Shown: in pieces, positions 33,578 to 42,508 of the stretch
How the letters are laid out: each line of letters begins with the position of its first letter
Numbering within the stretch: position 1 is the first letter of the stretch
Assembly (NCBI RefSeq): GCF_900129585.1
Contig: NZ_FQWF01000001.1
Coordinates: forward strand, 62,001 to 126,000
Length of the DNA stretch: 64,000 nt
Origin: Flavobacterium micromati
Lineage (GTDB): Bacteria > Bacteroidota > Bacteroidia > Flavobacteriales > Flavobacteriaceae
Reading direction: 5' to 3'
The notes under the pieces: generated by a model
Database searches by the model: none
Told to the model about the DNA's origin: nothing
The model's input: the letters and a program-made list of their open reading frames with translations, nothing else
Translations under genes and position numbers: made by a program

Positions 33578-35014
33578 TTAGTTTTTGATAAGAGGAATTC
33601 CAAAATAGAATTCTAATATTTTAATTTTGAAAATGTAGTCATATTTAGTTCGTAAAACTTCTGACTGTGCGTTTGTAAGTAAAGTTTGCGATTGATTAAA
33701 GTCAAATGAATTCATAAGGCCCACATCATAACGCTCCTTCGCATAATCATAAGCCACTTGTCTCGCCTCTACTGCAACGGTTGATGATTCGTAAGCATTT
33801 AATGCTCCTTTTGAATCTGCAAAAGCGGTAAATACATTTCTTTGTAAATCTAAGTCTTGCTGTTCAACTGCAATTTTTGATCTTTCTAAACTTACCTTTG
33901 AACGTGCCACAGTATTTCTTGCAGTGAATCCATTGAAAACTGGAATCGACAATTGGACTCCAAAAGTCTGCCCTTTATTATCGAAAAATTGATCGAAAAA
34001 TGGGGCGGCACTGCCTAAAGTTCTTGTAAAATTTGGAACAAGAACAATTTGATTTGTACCCTCTACAAATCCACTAACTGATGTCGGATTTAATATATTT
34101 GGCTCTAGACCAACAACTCTATCACTGTAAGCAACCCTAGAATTAAAGTTATAAAAACCTTGTAAAGTAGGTTGGTAAGCTCCTTTAGCAATTGCTACAC
34201 TTTTCTCAGCAATTTCCAAATTAACTCTTGCTATTTTTAGCTCAGTTCTTCCCTCTAGTGCTTTACTGTAAATTGCATTAGGGGTTTCCGCCATTATATT
34301 ATTTTCGTCATTGATGTCAGTCGTATCAACTACATCAAAATCTTCAAAATCTTTTAGTTGTAAAAGCTGCGCTAAACTTAATTTAGAGATCAATAAAACA
34401 TTTTCAGCAATTATCACATTTTGCTTATTTGTTGCAACGGTTGCTTTTATGTCTAACAAATCTCCCCGTGGAATTGAGCCTGCTTTTACTAATTGATCAG
34501 AACGATCGTATTGTTGTTCATTAATTGCAAGTTGTTGTTGTTGAACTTTTAAATTTTCCTTATTAAAAAGCACTTGTAAAAAAGCGTTGGCAACATTTAA
34601 TGCTATATCTTCTTGCATTTTCAATAGTTGATACTTAGCGGCAACAATTGATAGATTTGCTCTTCTCAACGTATTTTGATTTTGCAAACCACTATAGATA
34701 TTTACCCCAACATTTGCCCCAGCAGCAGTAAACTGAGTAGTTTGATTTTGAAGTAATCCGGTAGTTATATCCTGGTTTAAACCAATGTTCCAAGAGTGTG
34801 ATGAATTAATGTTGAATGACGGCAGAAAATTACCAATCGCTCCTTTTCTGTCAATTATAGCTGTCTTTGAATCCAGCTCAGTTTGTTTTATAGAAATATT
34901 GTTTTCAACCGCATATCTCACACATTCTTCTAGAGTCCACTTTTTTGACTGAGCGTTAACGCACAAACTAAAAAGGGTTATAAAAATTAAACTAATACAA
35001 CTATTTTTTTTCAT
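33578..35014 (-). CDS. TolC family outer-membrane efflux protein
   Basis: About 478 residues from ATG 35014, which gives a signal peptide (MKKNSCISLIFITLFSLCVNAQ). Two halves each contain long coiled-coil helices and an outer-membrane beta segment (FNINSSHSWNIGLNQD and the later QTFGVQLSIPVFNG), the OEP/TolC pattern; there are long Gln/Asn-rich stretches. It forms the trimeric exit duct that works with the adaptors and ABC permeases encoded in the same operon. The next gene starts eight bases after its stop codon, consistent with co-transcription. Substrate unknown. Confidence 0.93.
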   Translation of the reverse strand: MKKNSCISLIFITLFSLCVNAQSKKWTLEECVRYAVENNISIKQTELDSKTAIIDRKGAIGNFLPSFNINSSHSWNIGLNQDITTGLLQNQTTQFTAAGANVGVNIYSGLQNQNTLRRANLSIVAAKYQLLKMQEDIALNVANAFLQVLFNKENLKVQQQQLAINEQQYDRSDQLVKAGSIPRGDLLDIKATVATNKQNVIIAENVLLISKLSLAQLLQLKDFEDFDVVDTTDINDENNIMAETPNAIYSKALEGRTELKIARVNLEIAEKSVAIAKGAYQPTLQGFYNFNSRVAYSDRVVGLEPNILNPTSVSGFVEGTNQIVLVPNFTRTLGSAAPFFDQFFDNKGQTFGVQLSIPVFNGFTARNTVARSKVSLERSKIAVEQQDLDLQRNVFTAFADSKGALNAYESSTVAVEARQVAYDYAKERYDVGLMNSFDFNQSQTLLTNAQSEVLRTKYDYIFKIKILEFYFGIPLIKN

Positions 35015-35097
35015 ATATTTTGAATGACAGCACAGCAAAAAAACTATGCAAATTTAACATTATTTTAAAACTAATTTTCTTTTTTATGGTACTTTAT

Positions 35098-36213
35098 TTA
35101 TGATTTATTTTCCTCAATTTTGAGACCCTGATTCCATATTTTTAGTTTATCAGATGCTTTTAATCCGCTTTTAATTTCTACATAAATTCCGTCACTCACA
35201 CCTAAAATTATATCTTTTCGAACAAATTTTTGTGCCCCATTTTCTACCTCGACGTAAGGTTTTTGAGTTTTTTTGTCAAATTGAATTAAAGATTCTTTCA
35301 AGGCTAATACTTTTTCAGCTTTTTCTAAAATAATCGAGGCATTCGCACTCAAACCAGCTCTAATAAAAGTATTTTCACGATTGTCTAATGAGGCTTTTAT
35401 TTCAAACTGAATTGCTCCGTTTTCCGTTTTCCCTTTCGGTGCAATGTATTGTAATACTGCATCAAACTTTTTATTCTCAATTGCACCAATAGTAATTTCA
35501 ATAGGTAGTTTTTCTTTTATTTTACCAACTTCTGATTCGTCGATTTTCCCAACGAATATCATTCGCCCCACATCGGCCACACTAGCAATAGTGGTCCCTT
35601 CATTAAAATTATTGCTTTCAATTACTTGATTCCCCACTTTTACGGGAACATCAAGCACCATTCCGTTAACAGTAGAACGAATTAAGGTATTAGCATAATT
35701 TCCTAACCCAGATGAAGTTCCTGTTTTGACAATATCGAAACCTTGTTTTGATGCTGCATAATTTTGTTTGGCTTGCTTGTAGGCTAGTTGCGCTGCATCG
35801 TAATCATTAGCTGAAATAACACCTTTATCGTATAGCGTTTTTTGACGTAAAAAAACTTTTTCTTGGTTGTCTAAAGCGATTTTATCACTTTGTACTTGGT
35901 TTTGAGAAGTACTTAAATTAGACACATTGGCAACCACTCTGATTTTTGCAATTAAATCTCCGGCTTTAATGTTTTGTCCGGCTTTGATATACACTGCTTC
36001 GATAATTCCTGAAATATTGGGCTTAATTAAAACTTCTTCATCAGGAACAATGTTACCCGTTGCAATGGTATTTTTTATGATTGTTTTTACCTCGGTCTTG
36101 TCCGTTTCAAAAACAATTGGCGGAGCCTGATTTTTGGCATACAAATAATACAAAGCACCAAAGAAAACTAGTGCGATAGTAATTAAAATAGTTATGGTAA
36201 ATCCCTTTTTCAT
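35098..36213 (-). CDS. Periplasmic adaptor protein (MacA/HlyD family)
   Basis: A 371-residue protein with one N-terminal transmembrane helix (FTITILITIALVFFGALYYL). The lipoyl half-motif IIEAVYIKAGQNIKAGDLIA is near residue 70, a coiled-coil hairpin spans roughly 95-160, and the second half-motif VNGMVLDVPVKVGNQVIESN is near 185; the beta-barrel and membrane-proximal domains follow. It should bridge the ABC permeases (36258, 37526) and the TolC-like channel (33578). The operon holds two adaptor genes for one outer-membrane channel, which suggests mixed or alternative complexes. Confidence 0.92.
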   Translation of the reverse strand: MKKGFTITILITIALVFFGALYYLYAKNQAPPIVFETDKTEVKTIIKNTIATGNIVPDEEVLIKPNISGIIEAVYIKAGQNIKAGDLIAKIRVVANVSNLSTSQNQVQSDKIALDNQEKVFLRQKTLYDKGVISANDYDAAQLAYKQAKQNYAASKQGFDIVKTGTSSGLGNYANTLIRSTVNGMVLDVPVKVGNQVIESNNFNEGTTIASVADVGRMIFVGKIDESEVGKIKEKLPIEITIGAIENKKFDAVLQYIAPKGKTENGAIQFEIKASLDNRENTFIRAGLSANASIILEKAEKVLALKESLIQFDKKTQKPYVEVENGAQKFVRKDIILGVSDGIYVEIKSGLKASDKLKIWNQGLKIEENKS

Positions 36214-36257
36214 GTTTGCTAATATTTAATCGATTATATTATTTTGATTGATTATTT

Positions 36258-37523
36258 TTATTCTGTTCGTAACGCATCAACAGGTTTAACATTTATTGCT
36301 GTTTGTGCAGGAATTAAACCTGCAAATAAACCAGAACAAATGAGAATCAGTAACGCAATAAAAACTACTGTGAGATCTACGCTTGGATTAGCAAACATCA
36401 TCCCTTCACTTGGCATTGTGTCTAAAACCATGTTTACTATTGCTAATACACCAGTTGCAAGCGCAATTCCAAACATTCCAGCGATGATTGTCAAAAATAT
36501 TGCTTCTGATAAAATCTGGGACCGGATATTAGCTGGAGTTGCACCGAGAGCTCTTCGAATTCCAATTTCTTTTGTTCGCTCTTTTACAACAATTAACATA
36601 ATATTTGAAATTCCAATAACGCCTGAGAGCAAAACCAAAGTTCCTACAAAATAAGCGATGAATTTCAAAATAAGGAACAAGCCTTGCACTTTACTAAACT
36701 CTTGAAATAAGTCAAAATTCCCAATTGCTCGCTCGTCTTTTGGATTTATAGAATGTCTAGATTTCATAAAGTCTAAAATTTTAGGCTTTAACTCTGTAAT
36801 TGACGCGTTATCATTTGCCGTCAATGCCATCCAACCTACAGTGTCGCCATAATTAAAAGCTTGCTGGAATGTTGTAAAAGGCATAAAAATATTTTTTTGT
36901 GCTGATTCTGCATTGCCGTTATTTTGAGATTTTGAGTTATAAACCCCAACAACCATAAAATTTACACCATTTATTTTGATGTACGTCCCAATAACATCCT
37001 CTGCTCTATCATACATTTCATTTATAACTCCGGCTCCTATAACTGCCACTTTTCGTTTCAGTATAATATCTTGTTGATTTACAAATCGTCCTTTAATAAT
37101 ATCCATAGATTCCTGCTTTATTAATTCAGGATAATCTCCGTATATCGTGTAAGCGGCTGTTTTAGTTCCTCTTACCACATTATTTGCACCTTCATATCCC
37201 CCTAATTGATTTCTGGGAGAAACATATAATAAATCGGGGAAATTTTGTTTTAAGGCAGCGACATCACCATTTTTAAAATTAAACTCTCTTGTTGCAGGCA
37301 AACCTTTAAAAGGCTTAGAGGTTGTTTGAGACCACATAAACATCGTATTAGTTGCAATGCCGTCAAATCCTTTTTTTACACCATTCTCTAATCCGTTTCC
37401 TGCGGCAAGCAATATCACCAAAATAAAAATCCCCCAAAAAACACCAAATGCGGTTAGGATAGTCCTGAACGTATTGGCTGTCAATGCTTCTAAAATTTCA
37501 TTCCATTTATCTCTATCAAACAT
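36258..37523 (-). CDS. ABC transporter permease, MacB/FtsX type (second of pair)
   Basis: A 421-residue inner-membrane protein. It has one N-terminal helix (about residues 20-42), a large periplasmic MacB_PCD domain (about 50-270) and three C-terminal helices containing the conserved cytoplasmic EXXXR-like segment ERTKEIGIRRALGATPANI. This topology is that of MacB/LolC-type mechanotransmission permeases, which do not carry substrate through the membrane but drive periplasmic efflux. It follows the related permease at 37526 after two bases. Both share the FtsX C-terminal layout but differ enough to form a heterodimer. Confidence 0.93.
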   Translation of the reverse strand: MFDRDKWNEILEALTANTFRTILTAFGVFWGIFILVILLAAGNGLENGVKKGFDGIATNTMFMWSQTTSKPFKGLPATREFNFKNGDVAALKQNFPDLLYVSPRNQLGGYEGANNVVRGTKTAAYTIYGDYPELIKQESMDIIKGRFVNQQDIILKRKVAVIGAGVINEMYDRAEDVIGTYIKINGVNFMVVGVYNSKSQNNGNAESAQKNIFMPFTTFQQAFNYGDTVGWMALTANDNASITELKPKILDFMKSRHSINPKDERAIGNFDLFQEFSKVQGLFLILKFIAYFVGTLVLLSGVIGISNIMLIVVKERTKEIGIRRALGATPANIRSQILSEAIFLTIIAGMFGIALATGVLAIVNMVLDTMPSEGMMFANPSVDLTVVFIALLILICSGLFAGLIPAQTAINVKPVDALRTE

Positions 37524-37525
37524 AA

Positions 37526-38770
37526 TTATTCGTCTCTAAGTGCTACAATGGGTTTAATCTTAGCTGCTCTGTAGGCTGGGAAAAATCCCGCCAAGGCACC
37601 TGCAAATACTAGAAGTATTAAAGTTGTTAAGGCTATTCTAAAATCAACTTCAGGATTTATAAAATAATCACTGGTTACTTGCGGGCCTACTATTTCTAAT
37701 ACCAATAAACTGGATAAAAGTCCAATAAAACCTGCGATAGTCGTTATAAATATCGATTCATGCAAAATCATTCCTATAATTGAACTAGGAGATGCACCAA
37801 GTGCTTTTCTAATCCCTATTTCCTTTGTTCTTTCTTTTACAATAATCAACATAATGTTACTAACACCTACTACTCCAGCAATAATGGTACATATTCCCAC
37901 CCACCAAAAAAATAAGCGGATATAGAGATTTAGATCGTAAAATTGTTTAGTATTTTTTATAGAATCATTTATACCTATTGCACTTTCATCATCGGGAGCA
38001 ATTGTGTTTTTACTTCTTAATAAAGCTCCCAATTCTTGTGTAAACTTTGTAGATTGCGCTAGGGCTTCTTCATAGGTTTCTTTTTTCGGCAGTGTAAAAT
38101 CCAAATTACTAATTTTGTCTCCCACCCCAAAAGCTTGCTGTGTTGTTGTTAATGGTAAATACACTCTTGTTTCCTCTCTTTCTCCAGCTGGATCTGTAAA
38201 AACACCGATTACTTTAAAATTAATGTTATTAATTACAAGTTGTTCTCCTATAGGACTTTTATCTTTAAATAAATCAAACTTTACTTTTTGCCCAATAACG
38301 GTGACTTTTTCACTGTTTTTAAAATCGTTCTCGTTAATAAATCTACCTTCAATTACTGTTGCATTTTCAACACTCAAATAATCTGGGTACACTCCTATGT
38401 ATCTGTAATTTCCCGTTTCCTTTCCATACACCATCGCACCGTTCCAAAAAATATAATTTGCCGATTTTATTTCTAATTGATCTCCAAATTTTTGAACAGC
38501 GATATTATAATCACTGTTCCTAAATTGGATTTGTCTACCAGGATTTAATCCCTTAAACTCTTTTGTTGTGGTTCCGGTCCAAACTGAAATTAAACCTGCG
38601 GCATCGCGTTCAAATTGTTTTTCTATTCCGTTTTGAAGTCCTTTTCCAACGCCTAAGAGAATTACCAAAATAAAAATCCCTGATGCAACAGAAACACCCG
38701 TGAGAAAAGTTCTCAGTTTGTTTTTGGCTATAGCCTCAAAAATTTCTTGCCACCGTTCAATATTAAACAT
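37526..38770 (-). CDS. ABC transporter permease, MacB/FtsX type (first of pair)
   Basis: A 414-residue inner-membrane protein with the same plan as its neighbour: N-terminal helix, periplasmic domain, and three C-terminal helices with ERTKEIGIRKALGASPSSI. Its 5' end overlaps the ATPase gene by eight bases (38763-38770), so the ATPase and this permease are translationally coupled. E. coli MacB carries ATPase and permease in one chain; here they are separate, as in LolCDE. A lipoprotein-release role is not supported because adaptors and a TolC-type channel are encoded downstream. Confidence 0.93.
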   Translation of the reverse strand: MFNIERWQEIFEAIAKNKLRTFLTGVSVASGIFILVILLGVGKGLQNGIEKQFERDAAGLISVWTGTTTKEFKGLNPGRQIQFRNSDYNIAVQKFGDQLEIKSANYIFWNGAMVYGKETGNYRYIGVYPDYLSVENATVIEGRFINENDFKNSEKVTVIGQKVKFDLFKDKSPIGEQLVINNINFKVIGVFTDPAGEREETRVYLPLTTTQQAFGVGDKISNLDFTLPKKETYEEALAQSTKFTQELGALLRSKNTIAPDDESAIGINDSIKNTKQFYDLNLYIRLFFWWVGICTIIAGVVGVSNIMLIIVKERTKEIGIRKALGASPSSIIGMILHESIFITTIAGFIGLLSSLLVLEIVGPQVTSDYFINPEVDFRIALTTLILLVFAGALAGFFPAYRAAKIKPIVALRDE

Positions 38771-39464
38771 AAGAAGATGCTCTTACTTGTTCTACGTACT
38801 TGTCATCAATGATCAAACCATCTTTCAATAACACATTTCTTTTACACATGGCTGCAATATCGGGTTCATGGGTCACTATCAATATAGTTTTACCTTCGTC
38901 ATTAATACCTTGAATTAATTCCATTACTTCATATGAAGTTTTAGTGTCCAAAGCTCCCGTAGGCTCGTCGGCCAATAAAACCTTAGGATTTGATGCCAAT
39001 GCTCTAGCGATAGCAACACGTTGTTTTTGACCACCGGATAGTTCATTCGGTAAATGGTGTGAATGCGAAGCCAATCCCACTTTCTCCAAAAAATTCATTG
39101 CAATTTCGTTACGCTCTTTTCTCTTTACTCCTTGATAGAACAAGGGCATAGCTACGTTATCTAATGCACTTTTATAATTTATAAGATTAAAAGATTGAAA
39201 AACAAAACCTAAAAATTTATTGCGGTACCTTGAAGCTATCGTTTCATTTAAATTTTTTATCGGCACAGAATCCAAGATATAATTTCCAGAATCAGCTTCA
39301 TCTAGAATACCAAGTATATTCAGAAGCGTAGATTTTCCAGAGCCAGAAGAGCCCATAATTGCAACTAATTCTCCTTCCTTTATGTTGAAATTAATACCTT
39401 TTAATACGTGTAATTCAGAATTACCCATTTTATAAGATTTGTGCAAGTCTTTAATTTCAATCAT
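38763..39464 (-). CDS. ABC transporter ATP-binding protein (MacB/LolD type)
   Basis: A 233-residue cytoplasmic ATPase with an intact Walker A (GSSGSGKST, residues 38-46), Q-loop (VFQSFNLI), signature LSGGQKQRVAIARAL, Walker B (VLLADEPTGALD) and switch histidine (IVTHEPDIA). It energises the MacB/FtsX-like permeases. It is the first gene of the operon running to 32269: ATPase, two permeases, adaptor, TolC-like channel, second adaptor. No dedicated regulator is adjacent; the 165-bp gap to the divergent DUF4403 gene should hold both promoters. Confidence 0.95.
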   Translation of the reverse strand: MIEIKDLHKSYKMGNSELHVLKGINFNIKEGELVAIMGSSGSGKSTLLNILGILDEADSGNYILDSVPIKNLNETIASRYRNKFLGFVFQSFNLINYKSALDNVAMPLFYQGVKRKERNEIAMNFLEKVGLASHSHHLPNELSGGQKQRVAIARALASNPKVLLADEPTGALDTKTSYEVMELIQGINDEGKTILIVTHEPDIAAMCKRNVLLKDGLIIDDKYVEQVRASSYV

Positions 39465-39629
39465 AATAATATAATTTTAAAAATTTAATTCTTATTTACA
39501 AACAAGAGTAGTAAATACAATCCTTCTTTCTGAGAATTTAATGATAAGACTTGTTTGATTCAAAAATGTTACACTTTAATTCTAAAAAAGAATAGTTTGA
39601 TTAATTTAGCACCATTAAATAAAAATACA

Positions 39630-41024
39630 ATGCAAGTACCTTATAGAATTATAACAGCAGTCTTTTTTGCACTATGCGTATCGGCATGCTCTTCTTCTAA
39701 CAAAATAGCAACACTAAAACCTGAGCCAGACGATGCCACACCGTTATTTTACGACAGTGAAGTTTCGTATATCAATTTACCAATAAGTGTAAAACTAAAA
39801 GATATTGAAAATCAAACAAATACTATTTTAAACGGCTTAATTTACGAAGATGCAATTATCGCAGATGACGACATTGAAATGAAAGTTTGGAAGCAAGCAC
39901 CGATAACAATAACGAATAACGCTGGAAAAATAAAAACCATTTTACCATTAAAAGCAATCGTAAAATATAGAATTGGCACTAAAAAAATGGGAATTGAAAT
40001 GTATGATATTCAAGAATTCCATCTAGACGGACTAATTACCTTAATGAGTGACGTGTCGCTAAGCAATTGGAAATTAAATACAAAAACTGAATTAAAATCT
40101 TTAGATTGGAAGGAAAGTCCAACGATGACTGTCTTTGGAAAAAATGTCCCAGTTACTTATTTAATTAATCCTGCTGTAAAACTTTTTAGATCTAAAATCG
40201 AGAGAAAAATCGATGAAGCTATTGGCAAATCAATGGATTTTAAACCAAATGTCCTTGCTGCTTTAGAGAAAATATGCGTTCCTTTTCTAATGAATGATTC
40301 GTATAAAACTTGGTTGCGAATCGCACCTATTGAACTATACTCTACTAATTCAAGATTAAAAAATGACGCATTTTTACTTGACATGGGTTTAAAATGCAAC
40401 ATGGAAACATTTGTAGGGAAAGAACCAGAATCGAAATATAATGCTAACAAAATCGTTTTGAAGTCGGTTACCAAAATACCACAGGATATTTCCGCAAATA
40501 TTGTTGCAGTTTCTAGCTATGCTGAAGCGTCAAGAATTATGACGAGCAACTTTAAAGAACAGGAATTTGGATCAGGATCAAAAAAAGTAACGGTTCAAAA
40601 TGTATCAATTTGGCATAAAGCCGGAAAAATGATAATAGCATTGGATATTTTAGGATCTATAAACGGCACGATCTACTTAGCTGGATTTCCAAAATATAAT
40701 GATAAAATAAAAGAGGTCTATTTTGATCAACTAGATTATGCTTTAGACACTAAAAATAAATTAACGCGAACTGCTAACTGGCTAGCGCAAAGCTTGATTC
40801 TAAAAAAAATAGAACAGAATTGTCGTTATTCAATTAAAGCAAACCTTGACGAAGCCCAAAAAAGCATCATGACTTATTTAAAAAACTATTCTCCTATGCA
40901 AGGTGTTTTCATAAATGGAATTGCCCAGCAAATTGAATTTGATAAAATTCAATTAACAAATCAAGCGATAATTGCAATTATAAAAGTGAAAGGAAACGTT
41001 AACGTATCCGTTGATGGATTATAA
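39630..41024 (+). CDS. DUF4403 family lipoprotein
   Basis: About 464 residues from ATG 39630, which gives a lipoprotein signal (IITAVFFALCVSACSSSN) with Cys near residue 20. Upstream TTG-initiated extension adds only non-conserved residues. The body begins with YINLPISVKLKDIENQTNTI and continues as a beta-rich protein with repeated VxxSIWHKAGKMIIALDIL-type segments, the DUF4403 pattern. The family is found in Bacteroidetes and Proteobacteria and may contain SMP/BPI-like lipid-binding folds, but its role is unknown. It is convergent with the 82-residue membrane protein gene (four bases apart). Confidence 0.78.
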   Translation: MQVPYRIITAVFFALCVSACSSSNKIATLKPEPDDATPLFYDSEVSYINLPISVKLKDIENQTNTILNGLIYEDAIIADDDIEMKVWKQAPITITNNAGKIKTILPLKAIVKYRIGTKKMGIEMYDIQEFHLDGLITLMSDVSLSNWKLNTKTELKSLDWKESPTMTVFGKNVPVTYLINPAVKLFRSKIERKIDEAIGKSMDFKPNVLAALEKICVPFLMNDSYKTWLRIAPIELYSTNSRLKNDAFLLDMGLKCNMETFVGKEPESKYNANKIVLKSVTKIPQDISANIVAVSSYAEASRIMTSNFKEQEFGSGSKKVTVQNVSIWHKAGKMIIALDILGSINGTIYLAGFPKYNDKIKEVYFDQLDYALDTKNKLTRTANWLAQSLILKKIEQNCRYSIKANLDEAQKSIMTYLKNYSPMQGVFINGIAQQIEFDKIQLTNQAIIAIIKVKGNVNVSVDGL

Positions 41025-41027
41025 TTT

Positions 41028-41276
41028 CTAACTTGATTTATTTTTTTTCATACGATAAACAGCATACCCGATTCCAGCGACAAGAATATACGGAATGACC
41101 ATTAAATAAACAATACCATCATTTATAGCTTCTGCTTTTACTGCATTTCCCTCGCTCGTTAATGCAGCACGACACATGGCACATTGAGCGTTGACAGTCA
41201 CAGAATACAAACTGCAAACAAAGATACTTAAGTAAATAAATAACTTTTTGACTTTAACTTGGATTTTAGTATACAT
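41028..41276 (-). CDS. Small membrane protein with CxxC motif
   Basis: An 82-residue protein. It has a signal peptide ending at VNAQ, immediately followed by CAMCRAALTSEGNAVKAEA, then one transmembrane helix (about residues 53-73) and a Lys-rich cytoplasmic tail (RMKKNKSS). The periplasmic CxxC right after the cleavage site could bind metal or take part in thiol exchange. The gene overlaps the DUF420 gene by 11 bases and belongs to the SCO/DUF420 cluster, so an auxiliary role in oxidase copper or haem handling is plausible. I do not recognise a named family. Confidence 0.72.
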   Translation of the reverse strand: MYTKIQVKVKKLFIYLSIFVCSLYSVTVNAQCAMCRAALTSEGNAVKAEAINDGIVYLMVIPYILVAGIGYAVYRMKKNKSS

Positions 41277-41808
41277 AATAAGGTGAGATCATAAGATAAA
41301 CAACAACGCCGGTGATGGCAACATATAACCAAATTGGAAATGTAATACGCGATATTTTTTTATGTCTGTCAAAAGTTTTTGCCAGCGCTCTTACATAAGT
41401 GATTAAGACCATTGGAATTATTGCGATAGACAATATGATGTGCGTTATAAGAATAAAAAAATATACATATCTAATAACTCCCTCACCACCAAAAGGAGTG
41501 GAATCAGAAGTCATGTGGTACGCAACGTACATAACAAGAAATGCAACTGACAATGCAATTGCGCCTGTCATCATTATCTCATGAAGTTTTCTTTTGCCAT
41601 TCTTGATAGCAATAACTCCTATTATTAAAAGCACAGCTGTAATTCCGTTGGTTGTGGCATAAATAGGCGGTAAAAAATTAAGAGGAGCTACATCATATCC
41701 TAAATCTCTCAATTTTACACCAAACAAGATTGCAACGAAAATAGGTATCACGATTGATACCGCTATAATTAATTTACTATATTTTTGTTCTAAATTACTG
41801 ACTTCCAT
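41266..41808 (-). CDS. DUF420 family membrane protein (CtaM-like oxidase assembly factor)
   Basis: A 180-residue protein with about five transmembrane helices and conserved histidines (YVAYHMTSDS, ILITHIILSIA, TFDRHKKI). This pattern fits DUF420, related to CtaM, a protein needed for haem A-containing oxidase activity in Firmicutes. Its position supports that: SCO follows two bases upstream on the same strand, and oxidase subunits lie beyond. It overlaps the next gene by 11 bases. Confidence 0.85.
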   Translation of the reverse strand: MEVSNLEQKYSKLIIAVSIVIPIFVAILFGVKLRDLGYDVAPLNFLPPIYATTNGITAVLLIIGVIAIKNGKRKLHEIMMTGAIALSVAFLVMYVAYHMTSDSTPFGGEGVIRYVYFFILITHIILSIAIIPMVLITYVRALAKTFDRHKKISRITFPIWLYVAITGVVVYLMISPYYVY

Positions 41809-41810
41809 TT

Positions 41811-42497
41811 TTATTCTTCTAATAAAATATTAATATCTTTTTGAATATTCCTAACTCCTTTTTTATCTAATCCATCATAGTATAAGATAGGATTCCCATA
41901 ATCATCTTTTCTGCAACGAATATTACCATTTTTATCAATTAATGCAAATAATCCCGAATGTTCAAAACCACCTGCTGCTTTTTTATTTTCACCTGCATAA
42001 AGATTAAAACCTTTTATGGCGAGATTAAAAATATACTCTTTATCTCCCGTTAAAAAATTCCAATTTGCTGATTTGACACCTAATAATTTTGCGTGATCCT
42101 TCAAAACTTGCGGTGTGTCGTATTCAGGATCGATCGTGATTGAAATAATTCCAAAATTAGGATTACCAAAAAAAGTCTTTTCAATAATAAGCATGCTTTG
42201 GTTCATCTTAGGGCAAATGGTTGGACATTTTGAAAAGAAAAACTCTAATACATATACTTTTCCTTTATATGTTTTATTGGATATTTTGACATTATCTTGA
42301 TTTACTAACTCAAAATTTGGCACTGCACCTATTGTCACTAATTTATCATCTGTAACTGATTTAGGTTTGGCGCGATCAAGTCGATCACCTTGAACTACTT
42401 TATCGTTTTTTATACGATCAACAATTTTCGGAACCGCATATATTCCAAAAATTAGTATTACAAATGAAATTCCGATATATGATTTATTTTTAAGCAT
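41811..42497 (-). CDS. SCO family copper chaperone for cytochrome oxidase
   Basis: A 228-residue protein anchored by one N-terminal helix, with a thioredoxin fold outside the membrane. The copper ligands of the SCO family are all present: Cys91 and Cys95 in FFFSKCPTICPKMN and a distal histidine in GGFEHSGL (His180). SCO proteins insert copper into the CuA centre of cytochrome c oxidase. The gene lies in the oxidase cluster, two bases from the DUF420 gene and 11 bases from a cysteine-less SCO-like gene, implying co-transcription. Confidence 0.93.
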   Translation of the reverse strand: MLKNKSYIGISFVILIFGIYAVPKIVDRIKNDKVVQGDRLDRAKPKSVTDDKLVTIGAVPNFELVNQDNVKISNKTYKGKVYVLEFFFSKCPTICPKMNQSMLIIEKTFFGNPNFGIISITIDPEYDTPQVLKDHAKLLGVKSANWNFLTGDKEYIFNLAIKGFNLYAGENKKAAGGFEHSGLFALIDKNGNIRCRKDDYGNPILYYDGLDKKGVRNIQKDINILLEE

Positions 42498-42508
42498 GAG
42501 CTGTCAAA

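Noticed and set aside
36244..36654. 136-codon plus-strand ORF opposite the FtsX-type permease
   Set aside because: It is antisense to the conserved transmembrane region and has no independent features.
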